Shown: one piece after another, positions 1-11,324 of the stretch
How the letters are laid out: every line of letters starts with the position of its first letter
Position numbering within the stretch: position 1 is the first letter of the stretch
Assembly: GCA_003254885.1 (NCBI GenBank)
Contig: QANT01005788.1
Span: 148,471-212,470, forward strand
Direction of reading: 5' to 3'
From: Purshia tridentata
Taxonomy: Eukaryota; Streptophyta; Magnoliopsida; Rosales; Rosaceae
Length of the DNA stretch: 64,000 nt
Notes under the pieces: model-generated
Database searches by the model: none
Seen by the model: only the letters and a program-made list of their open reading frames with translations
Told to the model about the DNA's origin: nothing
Made by a program: the position numbers and the translations under genes

Positions 1-3000
1 ACCCTTTAATCTAATCCTCAATTTATTAACATGTAAACCAATGGTTCTGAGTTTTGATCTGACCTCAAACGCAGGTTCATTTTTTGTAGAGTGTAGACTG
101 ATTTGTCTGCAGGGATATTTAGCAGCCCAAAGTACAATAAAGTAAAATATTAACCAAAGAAAAGTAAGCATCATTGTGAACCATGTAAAGTAAGCCTACC
201 CAGGCAAAGTTCCATAAAAAAAGGGTCATTTTTATGTTGTTCTTAATTTATGCAAAAGAGAGGTTTTAATTTGGCAAAGAAAAAAAGATATTTAGCAGAA
301 TGTGAAATCTGATGCACTCTATTCATGTTGAAGTGCAGAAAATCCTGTGGATTGTGTGTTTCGTGTACAGTTATGTCCTGATCTCCAAACAAGGCGTAAG
401 GCTCTTAGCCCAATGCTATCCATAAATTATAGTGTTTGGAATCCCCCCAACTTGGGCGTTGGTGGGTATTTCTTTTTAGATTTTGATTTTGGATTATCAA
501 AAGAAAAAGAGGATTCAGGTTGGGCCAAGTTGCATCGAACTCTAGGCATTAGAGATAATAAAAGTCTCCTACAGGCTACAAGAGTCCACTTGAACCACTT
601 CAAATCATAAGTTACAACTCCTTTCATGATTAGTTAATCATTTAGTAATGACTTACTAAAGTGAGTAGCACTAACCTCATTAATCAAATGTGTAATTACT
701 ACAAGAGGATCTTGACTAATCAATATTAGAGGGTGTCAATCCACTCTTGAGAATAAGTGTTCCCATCAACGGTTGATTTAATTTGGAGATCCCTCACCAC
801 TCATTGGTACATCAAAAAGAGAGAACAAAAATGGGCTACTCTAGCTCTCACGTTTTAGGGCTATTGCATGCCAACAATTATATATGGGAGTCATATGATC
901 AATACAGAATATTTTAATTCACGTGCTACTCATGATTCTCAGTTCAACTCATGTACTAGCTAGTACATTGATTTGGAGTCCACTATTATCTAGCTGTTGA
1001 GATTCATCATTTTATGTCTAATAATAGGCATCAATCATGCTTTGTGTTTAATTTTAACTGCGATACATTTGTGATTTATGTATCTCTCTCATACTAATAA
1101 ATCACATTAATTCTAAGTTAAGGGGATTTAATGTTTGATCCATCCTAATCCCAACTTATTTTCCAGCCTTCCTAGTCCTTGAGCTAAGCTATAAATTCAT
1201 AGTTACTCATACAGAGTATCATGTTCTCTATGCATTCATCTTAGTACCACATATAAAGAAATTTCCATTCAAGTAATTGTTGTGAGACTTACACTCTAAT
1301 GAATATTTACCAAAGAAAACTGACAAATAAATGAGTTGCGTAGTGGAATAGAAAGGTGGATATTAGGGGTTGAAGACTATCACTCATTTAAAGATGCACA
1401 TAGTAGGTAGAACCACCAAAAGGGGCTTGGAAAAAGGGATATCAGAAATGGTCCAATATACATTTAGATGGGTGCTAGCAAGCTAGCTCCTTCTGTGTAG
1501 CTGCGGGAAAAGAGCCAGAGAACCAAAGTGACCACGAGAGTTGCTTTTAGCACTTGTACTCAAACTTAGCAAGTTAGCATAATATGGGTTGGCTTCTTCA
1601 GCAATATTGGCCCTTCACAACATCAAATTTTATATTGGTCTTAGGGGTTTAGGGTCACTTTTGAAGGTGCCTGCAGGTTAATTTTTTGGACTAGCCATGA
1701 GTTGGACACCATAAGCATAAGGTTCCTATGCCAATAATTCTAATGTCCAAGACCCAAAACCGGGGGGCACTATTATTCTTTCTCCAAATGGAACTACTTG
1801 GCAACATATTACCATTTGTTTTCACACGTTAGTCTAAAGATGTGAAAAACGGGAGTGAATGGGTTACTCACACTCTGTATTCCAATTAACCAGTCTAAGT
1901 AATACACATGTACCGGTATATATGAAATATGATTCTCTGCTGATTTTGTGTGTATGTGCGTTTTATTCTTATACTTATGCCTAAAATTATGTCGTATTGA
2001 GATTTAAGACACGGTAGAGAATTTAGACTCGATATGTATATATAAAGCTGTCGTACGATTCAAGGCACTCAAAGTAGTTATCTAGTCTCTCTACTCACAC
2101 AAATTAATCATGCCAATTACATCATTCCAACATTGCTTATAGATATAGCCTACTCATACATATCATTGTTCTGCGCGTGAAATTTTTTGATTAATTTGCT
2201 ATCTGTATGAACTCCAATAACTTTAAAACATATATGCATGCACTAGTTTAACTTGTATCAGATAATTGAGGTGGCTCACCTCATGGCTTTAAGAGTAGGA
2301 AAATGGAGTATATATACAGCCAAAAATGACAAAAAGGGATCGATGCGACCAAAAGTGAAAAGAAAAAGAAAACAATGGTTACATGTATATGTACTTATGA
2401 ATATGATGATCCAGCTGCGTTTTAATTATCGTCACACTTGCTGCAGTCCGTTCTGTATTTTGGCTTAATGGTGAAGATGCAAAGAAAAGAGGCAATTCTA
2501 GAATAAAAAAAGAAAGAATAAGCAGACTATTATAGTGCTTTAACTAGCAACTTGTTACCTGCACTGGTAATAATATCAGAGTTAGTACTATAAAGGCAAA
2601 ATACTATAGTAATTAAATTTCTTTATTGCCCAAATTTTAAATGGCCTATACATGTTAATTTACTTCCAATGATATCAAAACATAATGTTTCATTGTTACA
2701 TATGAGTTGTTCTAGTGTACAGGACTTTTATGAGTGTGTGTAGAGTCAAATTTGAGTGGAAATAAACACCTTGTATCAACAGGTCCTGTATTGTACAAGC
2801 ATCTAGTTTCATATACTCCACATAGATGTTAGCTGCAATTTCAGTTGGCACCTACTGCATGCATGTAATATTGCACCAGTATAATGTGTTCGTTTAATAT
2901 CGTTGAATGTTATAATTTGATCACAAGTTGATGATACTTTCACTGTTGGATCCAAATTTTTTTTTTTTTATGGAAATATAAGCAACTGGCCAAGAAAAAA

Positions 3001-3271
3001 GAAATTAGAAGAAGAAATAATGAAATATAAAGGTTTTGACGGAGGAAACTATGTTTTACATTTTTATTGCATCTGCATTATTGTAATTAACTCACAGATT
3101 AGATGCACACTTCCAAGAGAATTACAAGAGAAGAAGAAGAAGAAGAAGAAGAGCTAAGGAAGCATGACAAAAAATGGAAGTACAACAATGAACTTGGTCT
3201 GATCTCATCAATCACTACTACAAAATATTGCTAGCTCAATGAAATTAGGATGGTAACACTGATCATGATCA
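1..3271. other. Intergenic, AT-rich, no gene seen
   Basis: No ORF here looks like a plant protein or shows a plausible exon chain. The stretch is AT-rich and contains a short AAG repeat near 3129-3151, which probably lies downstream of the small minus-strand gene that follows. I see no tRNA, no LTR end pair and no clear MITE. Confidence 0.6.
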
Positions 3272-3517
3272 TCAAACTGCAAAAGTTTGGCACTCAGGAT
3301 CTGAGACATGACTCTCATAGAATTTGGCAATGAAAGCAGTGGCCTTGCGGTCGATCCCAGGCTCGGCAGTCCAGCCTCCTCTGTCTTCATCGCTCAGACA
3401 TATTCTTCTTCTGACATAAACACCACCATCATCAGAGTATGTGTCATCTCTGCTTCCACTAGAAAAGCATGCCTTGAACATGTTGCAGAAAGAGAAGAGT
3501 GAAGAGGACTTGCCCAT
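3272..3517 (-). CDS. Small plant-specific protein of unknown function (81 aa)
   Basis: Single-exon gene of 81 residues. The start chosen is the ATG at 3517, giving MGKSSSLFSF; the frame stays open upstream but only to non-ATG codons. The N-terminus MGKSSS fits an N-myristoylation signal (Gly2, Ser6). It is followed by a Cys/Phe-rich stretch, an Arg-rich patch, then DEDRGGWTAEPGIDRKA and a C-terminal helix FIAKFYESHVSD. I recall short plant proteins ending in the same AEPGIDRKAxxFIAKF block; they have no established function. A TATA box sits about 130 bp upstream. The family resemblance is from memory and any membrane anchoring is inference. Confidence 0.75.
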   Translation of the reverse strand: MGKSSSLFSFCNMFKACFSSGSRDDTYSDDGGVYVRRRICLSDEDRGGWTAEPGIDRKATAFIAKFYESHVSDPECQTFAV

Positions 3518-3644
3518 CTTCTGCTTAATCTCTCTCTTTAGTTTTCTTAACAATCAAGGTTAGGGTTTCAGCTAACTAGCTAGGGGTTTAGTACTCTTTC
3601 TTTCAGTTTCAGCCTACTATGAAATGGCATGAAATATCTGTGTA

Positions 3645-3652
3645 TATTTATA
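3645..3652 (-). promoter_or_regulatory. TATA box of the small minus-strand gene
   Basis: Read on the minus strand this is TATAAATA, about 130 bp upstream of the ATG at 3517. That places the transcription start near 3615-3620 and gives a leader of roughly 100 nt. Confidence 0.55.
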
Positions 3653-4521
3653 GTGGAAGGAAACCACACTAGGGGTTAACATGGGACAGGAGAGGCCAGC
3701 TATGTTGGGCTGATGTTTGAGATTATATGGAGGGTCAGGATTCAATGATATGACTTGGGTATGAAAGGAGATATGATGGTTGTGAAACTAAGAGAAAGCA
3801 TAAGAGTTATTGTCCTCTGCTTTTGAATTGACCCAAACAGTTCTCAATGGTGGTACAGTACCCAACTTTTCCATTTGTTCTTACCAGTTTATTTTCTTTA
3901 GCCCAAAAGATGCCCTCTAATCTAAGTACTCTTTAAATAATGCCTACGGACGTAGATTGGATTGGTGGTACTTGTAATTTCAATGGAATTCTTAAAAAAG
4001 CAGATGCATGGACTTTAAAGTTGGTTAATCAAAGTACTATTTATTACTGAAGTAAAAAGAAGATCAGAACATGCATAGTCCGATCTCTCATATTATCTTA
4101 TCCAGATTAATGTGTATAAAACTGTGTTTCCCACTGTGTTAGAAATTGATAATTGTATAGCTAAGTTGGGTTGTCTGATATATGAGTAATGAATGACTAT
4201 GCAGCTAATGGGTTGAAATGGCTGCATCATGTGGTTAGGCAAATTGCTTGAATGGCATAATTGGGTGCCATTAAATATTGGAGAGTTAGATAAAGTTGCA
4301 GCAGCACATACTTTGTACCTAGCTAGCTAAGAGTACTTAAAATGAAAGGGAAGAGGTTAGGAAGATGAGAGGATTAAGGAATTGAAGGAAAAATTTAAAA
4401 GCAAGCTTTTGAGTGTGCAGCTTTCTCTTTACTTGAATATTTATTTATTTTTTTTTCTAACTTTAGGGATAGGCATTGTTGGCTGGGAGTCTTCAAAGAA
4501 AGTCCCCACCCCTCTCTTCAC

Positions 4522-4566
<45 letters not shown>

Positions 4567-7149
4567 NTCTTCACAGCTCTCTCTCTCTCTCTCTCTCTCT
4601 CCCCCATGAGAAGTGCCTTCAAGCTGTCTAACTTTGTGGCATCTCAATCTCAAAGAAAACCTGCACTGGATCCAGAGTTTGTTTGGTAAGCATAATCTTC
4701 CCTTTTCTATTCAAATTCAGGGAACAAGATCTCTCTTCCTTTTGCCTTTAGCTTCTTTCATTAATCACTAATACAGTATTATATGTTTTCTTGTTGTAAT
4801 GAATATCACATCTGTTATATTACCACTTCTTAACTTTATGCTCTTGTATATATAAATATATAAATAGGGGCTGATAGATATGTATGATCATATCCCAAAC
4901 CCAGGCACGTGGCAGACTGGCAGTCACTGCATATATGTAGAGAGAGGGGTAACTCTACAAATATGCAAGGCATATAACCTGTATCTAAACAAAGACATTC
5001 CTCCCTAAACAGCTAAATCTAACCGCAATGGGCAACATTCAAACTCACAATATTGAAGTGACCAAAACCCTGTTAAATAATCACCACCAAACCTATTCAA
5101 TCCAACACAGAACAAAACGAATATCAATCTAAGTAAAAGTACAAACAACTTCTATTATGAACACAATTATACTCATGTCATTGTCTCAGTATGTGGTTAT
5201 ACACAGGTTCCAATTACTTACAAAGAAAAACAACCAATGATTAACCTCAAACTATCATATGGTCTTTTTAATACGAAAAACCAAAACCTGGGTAGGAACC
5301 ATATGACTACGTCAGCATGATAAGTTGATAACTTGATATCAGCTTTTGGCTCAACCACTAATACAGTAGCAGAGAGAGCTTAGTAATCCTGTAACCCATT
5401 TGGATCTTGGGACTGCACCGAAATGAGAGAACTTGGCCCAGGAGCCTCCACTTGGATTATGGCCCAAATGTGAAAAACAATAAAAATAATAGGAAAACGA
5501 GACAAGCAATGAGATGGAGAAACTTACTGGAATAAAAGAAATGAGAAAAAGATAGGGAATACGGGAGCATGTTAGAAATGAATTTACCGTGGAATGAGAA
5601 TATTAAAAGAAAAAATCAGTGAAAAAGGTAGATTGAATAATGTAGATAGCATTTTTCCTTAAAAAATAGATGGTAAGACACTAAGACACTCACAAAGCCT
5701 ATTTTGAAACATTGAACTGGATTAGACAATTAATATCATCGAGTATGAACTGGATTGGAATGTCTGACTAGTTTCCTATATTTGGCCCACTATGGTCAAT
5801 GGGATCAAGCTGTGTATAATTGTCCAATGTTTTGGTACAGGTTCAAACAGGACTACAATTTTAACTTTTGAATAACTTTAATTAGTAAAACATATTTGAC
5901 CAAAAAAGATTAGTAAAACATATTAAATATGCGTTTGTTCTATATATTTAAAAGGTTTTGGGTCGGATGCTTTAATTTCATTTATTGTATTAGTGTCAAA
6001 TTCATCTACGTGTTTTAGATTCAGTGGCTACACGTGTTACACTTCATCTAATATGCTACCATAAAGAAAATTGAAGCATTCAACATAAAATGATAAATTA
6101 TTTTACAATAGTAGGCAAGATATAAGCACTTTAGCAAGATTATAATTTTTCAATATAGGACAAACACAATTCACATTCTCACATTTATTCCATATATTTC
6201 AATAAAAATAAACATATTAAATATAAGAGAGTACTATACCACACTTTTTACTTGTATTCATGCACGCATAGAGCATTATCATTTTCATAATAGTTGTGTT
6301 GCTCCTCTGAAAAAAGAAAAAAAAGAAAAGGGGGTAACAAGCTCTTTTGGTTAAACTTATGGAGGAATACAAATGGCATTTTCCTAAATTATGTGTACTG
6401 TAGTTATTTATTATGTTTATTAAATTTAATTATTATGTTATGTAGTTTGGCCATTGTCAAGATATGAAGAAGGATTAAATTTAATATACTCAACAATCGA
6501 AATGAAGGAATTAAAAAAAGAAAATTATTACACATTTAAGTAAACATGTGTTCATGAATTAAGATTGGCCTAGTTGGCAGAGAATAAAAACTCCCCCCTA
6601 CACATTCACATTCGGGTAAACTGTCGTATACATTCAGGTAAACTGTCCTCATTTAGTGAGGAAATAAAACAAAAGATGATAGGGACATATTGTGGAAAGT
6701 AGGGAAGCAGAGAAAATGGTTGATGGTAGAGGGGAGAATAAAAGAAGGAAAGTGATGAAGAAGAAGAATATGGGGGCAAATGAGCAGAGGAGGACAAGAA
6801 AAGATCAATTACCACCTAATTCTCCTCCTTAGGGATCACATGTATCATAGTCACCCCACCTACCTCCTCCAGTCTTCCAAGCAAATTGCAATGTTATGTG
6901 AATGGACTAAACTACCCCTCCACCAATCCCTTAATGGTCCCTCCACATAAATGACCAAATGGACATATGATATGGAATGAAATTAATACATCATATGATC
7001 TCCGAAGGAAACAAAAGTCTTCCCTCACCAGTTCCCCCACCCACTCCAAACAATAGACTTTGGTTCTATCATCAACCATACACCAAGCAGGCAAGCAGGA
7101 CCATTAGTATTAGAACATATACACTGCTATTGCCTATACTCATCTAGAT
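3653..7149. other. Intergenic with CT microsatellite
   Basis: AT-rich DNA between divergent genes. The only structured element I see is the CT microsatellite near 4.5 kb. Open frames here are low-complexity or short and show no family features. The last few hundred bases are presumably the promoter and leader of the thioesterase gene. Confidence 0.55.
4524..4601. repeat. (CT)n microsatellite with one N
   Basis: Two CT dinucleotide arrays, 4524-4566 and 4577-4601, are separated by a short non-repeat spacer that contains an undetermined base at 4567. The true repeat length is therefore uncertain. Confidence 0.9.
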
Positions 7150-8162
7150 ATGGCTTCCCAGTCCCAATCTCCGCCAACGCCGCCGTCACCGTCCAAAAAG
7201 ACGGCGGCTCTGGATGTTCCACTTCATGCAATTGGGTTTGAGATTGAAGAAGTAACCCCCCAAAAGGTCTCTGGTCGCCTCCCTGTCACCCACAAGTGCT
7301 GTCAGGTGATCATCATCCTTTAATTTTTATCTTTCTTTGGTATCATGAATTATTTCTTGCCTATGAATCACTAACTATAATTTGCAAATAACTGAAAGAA
7401 CAGCCTTTCAAGGTGTTACATGGAGGGGTGTCAGCGCTCGTATCCGAGGCCCTGGCTAGCATAGGAGCTCACATGGCTTCTGGGTTTCAAAGGGTGGCTG
7501 GGATTCACCTCAGCATCAACCATTTGAAGCGAGCTGAGATTGGTGACCTTGTCTTTGCTGAAGCCTCACCCATCAGCGTTGGCAAAACCATTCAGGTACC
7601 TCTACTTCTCATCACCATCAATTTCCTACCCTCCTACTTCTTAACTTCCAATAATTGTCACTTTAATTGTAAATACTATTACAACCAGTAGGTAGAGGCA
7701 GGTCCAAGATAATAACATAGCTAGGGTCATGTATCGAATGGCCTCCAATTTGCCACCTCATACATTCTTCCCAACATTATACTAGTCTTTTATATACTCA
7801 CAATTTCCAACTGCAATACAATATTATGGAACCATCCAGCCTGTCATCTTTGACATAATGGAAATGTGAATCCCAATACCCAATTATCCAACCAATTGGA
7901 TAATTGGTTTTCCCATCTTCCATGATTTCATCATTTCCTTTTAATTTAATGATTTTAATAAAAAGGACTGTATCATTCTAAATTGTGTGGGTCTGGCAAT
8001 TTTGTTCAGGTTTGGGAGGTGAGACTTTGGAAGATTGATCCTTCAAACTCAGACATCAAATCCTTGGTATCATCATCAAGAGTTACTCTTTTATGCAACC
8101 TGCCTGTGCCAGAGCATGCAAAAGATGCGGGTGATGCCCTCAAGAAGTATGCCAAATTATGA
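7150..8162 (+). CDS. DHNAT1: 1,4-dihydroxy-2-naphthoyl-CoA thioesterase, peroxisomal
   Basis: Three exons: 7150-7305, 7404-7595 and 8010-8162. All introns are GT-AG and in phase 0; the protein is 166 aa. It is a single-domain hotdog-fold thioesterase. After a Ser/Pro-rich N-terminus come the residues [11 protein letters not shown], the active-site helix [19 protein letters not shown] (HGG followed by the catalytic Glu) and the strand [17 protein letters not shown]. The last three residues are AKL, a type 1 peroxisomal targeting signal. Known role of the family: hydrolysis of 1,4-dihydroxy-2-naphthoyl-CoA in peroxisomes, a step of phylloquinone (vitamin K1) synthesis. Length and targeting match plant DHNAT proteins. 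Assignment to DHNAT1 rather than DHNAT2 is by resemblance only. Confidence 0.92.
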
Positions 8163-9540
8163 CTCTGTTGTACCCTATGCCAAATTAAGCCAATGAAGAA
8201 ATTAAAGATTTACCTTAATCAGTAAAAAAAGCTTGAAGTAAGCATTTTTTCCATATTTTCAATGCGTTTGTGTACTAAACTGAAGGGACTGTGTAAGCCT
8301 AGCTTTGGCATCAAGATAGTCTTAGGGATGAGACACATTGTAGTGTTGATCACAACCCAATTGGCAAGGTCAATCACACAAGCTACCAGCTAAGCAGATT
8401 CAGTTTCCTAGTATGGAACCAATCAACAAGTTGAACAAAGAGCTTCCATGTTTACCCTGATCCCAATATTCCAATCATGGCGCAAATTTGTTTTTTATAA
8501 ACCCACAACAAAAACATACTAGTTAGCTGCCATTGTGTCGAAAAACAAAATAGACACTGATGGTAAACATACAAATGTTCAATACAGAGCATACATCAAG
8601 TTGAATGAACTAACAAATTGTCACTTTGAATTCTTCCCCCGCCGAGTTGAAGAAATCTTTTGCCTTGAAACCCCAAAAAAAGAAACACATGAAAAATCAA
8701 ACTTTTGAATGAGCTAAAAAGCGTGTGTGAAGCAAGTAAGAGTAAGAGTTTTTGAATACAAGACTGGAAAGCTGTTGGGTCAAGTCATTTGATGGGATAC
8801 CAATCATACCACTGGTTATGTCATTTTCCTTCATGCAGTTAGTTTTAAATAATTCACTCTAGGAGGTCATTCTAGAAGTTGAGGTTGCTATTGGTATTTT
8901 ACTTGTGTTTTGCTTAGACAGCTGTCCTTTAGCTAATATATGTACTGAGCTTTCATTATAGGAGTTTTTATAAAAATGAATATATGAGAATCTCTTTTGT
9001 GGTTTCTGATCATTAACCCTTTTCATCTCTACGTTACTCTCTCTATGTTATTTTCTGCCTTGGTACCCATAATCATTGATCTCAAGGCCAAAGAGTTTGA
9101 GAGAAGACAGAGTTCCAGGTACCTCCTGGGACACCCCATGGGATACTTTGTACACTGAAATTGCCAATCTTCTCAAAGCCTGAAATCCCATAATGCCTGA
9201 AATTGCCACTTTGGTGTAGGTACTTGATAGGGCTGCCCTGTATTTAGAATGAGAATAGCAAGCAATTTGTCTAGATCATACTTTACAAAGTAGTCAAGAC
9301 TGAAGGAGGAACATTATAACACTTCATATTCACTGCAACACTTGGAGAAAAGATGCATCTTGAAGACGGGACCCAAATATTGGAGCTGCCAGTCTCCAAG
9401 ACTAACAGCCATGGGTTGTGTGGGAGAACCAATACCAATCTCTCCATAATTCAACTGGCGCACAGAGTAGTTATGCTTGGATTCTTACCCAATCTATAAA
9501 CTCCATGCTTTAAAGTTGCAAGGAAAATCTCTCTAGGCTT
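8163..9540. other. Intergenic, no gene seen
   Basis: Follows the thioesterase stop codon; the first few hundred bases are probably its 3' UTR. No further coding exon, RNA gene or repeat boundary is visible. Confidence 0.5.
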
Positions 9541-9635
9541 CATTTTTTTCTATTTAAGGGAAGGGAGTATCGAACTTAGTTGTAGAGTAGGTAATTCCAC
9601 AGTCCTTCCAACTAAACTATCCAACCACTGCTAGG
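9541..9635 (-). mobile_element. Possible tRNA-derived SINE remnant
   Basis: On the minus strand a box-A-like sequence (GGATAGTTTAGTTGG) is followed about 40 bp later by a box-B-like sequence (AGTTCGATACTCC) and then A-rich DNA. The arrangement matches that at 44.1 kb. It cannot fold into a complete tRNA. No target-site duplication was found. Confidence 0.35.
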
Positions 9636-9749
9636 CTTCATTTGCTTTGGCAATTTGGCACTTGGACAAGGCAAAAAATTCTTTTCCCATGCAGGCTTGA
9701 ATGAATCAGTTATAATAGTTACAAATATTAGTTCATGAAATAAACATAA

Positions 9750-10143
9750 GGGGAAATAGTCATTTTAGTCTCCAGATTATTATATTTGTATTAATTTAGT
9801 CCCCAGACTTCTAATTTAAAAAATTAAGGATTTTGACTTTTTTAATTTTGTCAATTAAGGGCTTTTCATCAATTTGCACATTTTTTTATGCAAATTTATA
9901 TTTTTATAGCACCATGTAAAGTTCTTTTTTAGTGTAAAATGGTCTCTTTTAGTTAAATCTTACTTTTTTTCTTCATGAATCATTTTTTTCTTATTAAATT
10001 TGGATGAAAAATGTCCAAATTAATAGAAAAGTTCTCAATTGGCAAAATTAAAAAAGTCAAAATTCTTAATTTTCTAAATTAGAAGTTTAGGGACCAAACT
10101 GATACAAGTGTAATAGTCTGAAGACCAAAATTACTATTTACCC
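9750..10143. mobile_element. Fold-back MITE with long inverted arms
   Basis: The left end, starting GGGGAAATAGTCATTTTAG, is matched by the reverse complement of the right end, GGGTAAATAGTAATTTTGG. The complementarity continues about 140 bp inward on both sides, through TTTTGACTTTTTTAATTTTG. The element is about 394 bp and has no coding capacity. The long inverted arms suggest a Mutator-like or fold-back MITE. I could not identify a clean target-site duplication. Confidence 0.75.
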
Positions 10144-10575
10144 AAACAAAATGAAAGACTTATGGAAAGAAAGAATATCATTCAACTTGATTTCCTCATT
10201 CTTTTGCTATAATGATCCCCCATAACCTTTTCTTGGTTGCTTAAGAAAAGGGTATCTTGAAAAGAATAGTTTGCTTGCCTGTAGTGCTATTTAACTTTTC
10301 TTTTTAACTTTTTATCTGTTTACATAGTATTCTTACATTGATGATTCTATAATATTTTTTAAAAAGTAACAATAATTCGGTGTGCATTCCAACACAAAAG
10401 TTGAGAAGGAAAAGTTAAAACAAGGTTGATAAAAATAGCATTTTCCTTTACTTCTACGAACTATTTTACCGAATTCAAGGTTGGAGCAAAAATTTCTAGA
10501 TGCACCCCAGATTTCCACTAAACTAAAACTTTTTGACGTGTGTTTAGTAGAAAATCGCATTAGGCGCACGGAAGC

Positions 10576-10839
10576 ATTACTGAAATTGGAGGGGATCGAA
10601 TGTCTAGCCATGTATGAAATAATGAAAAGCCTTAAATCTTCGAGAGTCAAACCATCACATTTTATTAAATACACACAGTAAGACTTTTTAAACTAAAAAA
10701 AAATTTAATTACTGAAATTGGAGGGGATCGAATGTCTAGCCAAGTATGAAATAATGAAAAGCCTTAAATCTTCAAGAGTCAAACCATCACATTTTATTAA
10801 ATACACACAGTAAGACTTTTTAAACTAAAAAAAAATTTC
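10576..10839. repeat. Tandem duplication, 132-bp unit
   Basis: Positions 10576-10707 and 10708-10839 are nearly identical; they differ by a few substitutions such as ccatg/ccaag and cgaga/caaga. The copies abut directly. Each ends in a run of A followed by TTT. This is intergenic DNA with no coding content. Confidence 0.9.
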
Positions 10840-11324
10840 AACTCTCTTGTTTGTCTAAAGCAAATCACATGTCCTCCACTTAAAGAATTCAGAAAAAAAA
10901 TAAAATAAAATAAAAAAAGAAGAAAAGGCTGTATATGGTTAGCTATCTAAAACACTCAAGGCATTTCGCCTATATTAGTACCACATTATGAAAATATATA
11001 AAGCTGTTACTAAAGGTTGTTCTTAAACACTAGGTCACAGCAATTCAGATAAAGGTCTATATGTCACACCTTATTCTCAGAATATAATATCTGAGCATTA
11101 TAAGCATGTACTATACAAACTATTAACCATAAGACCAATATTAGATCGTTCCCTTTCACTTACTAATACAAACTCCTTGAAATGCTTCGGTCCAATTCTG
11201 TTTGTTGGTCTCTTCAGATTTGGCGACTGACTGATAATGCCAGAAAACACGGAAGGTACGAGAAACATTTGATCATCAATACTCGAAAATAACACTGGAA
11301 AATGTATAGTTTTTACCACCAGTC

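Noticed and set aside
4382-4653. Open frames through the CT/GA microsatellite
   Set aside because: Low-complexity translation of a dinucleotide repeat that contains an N.
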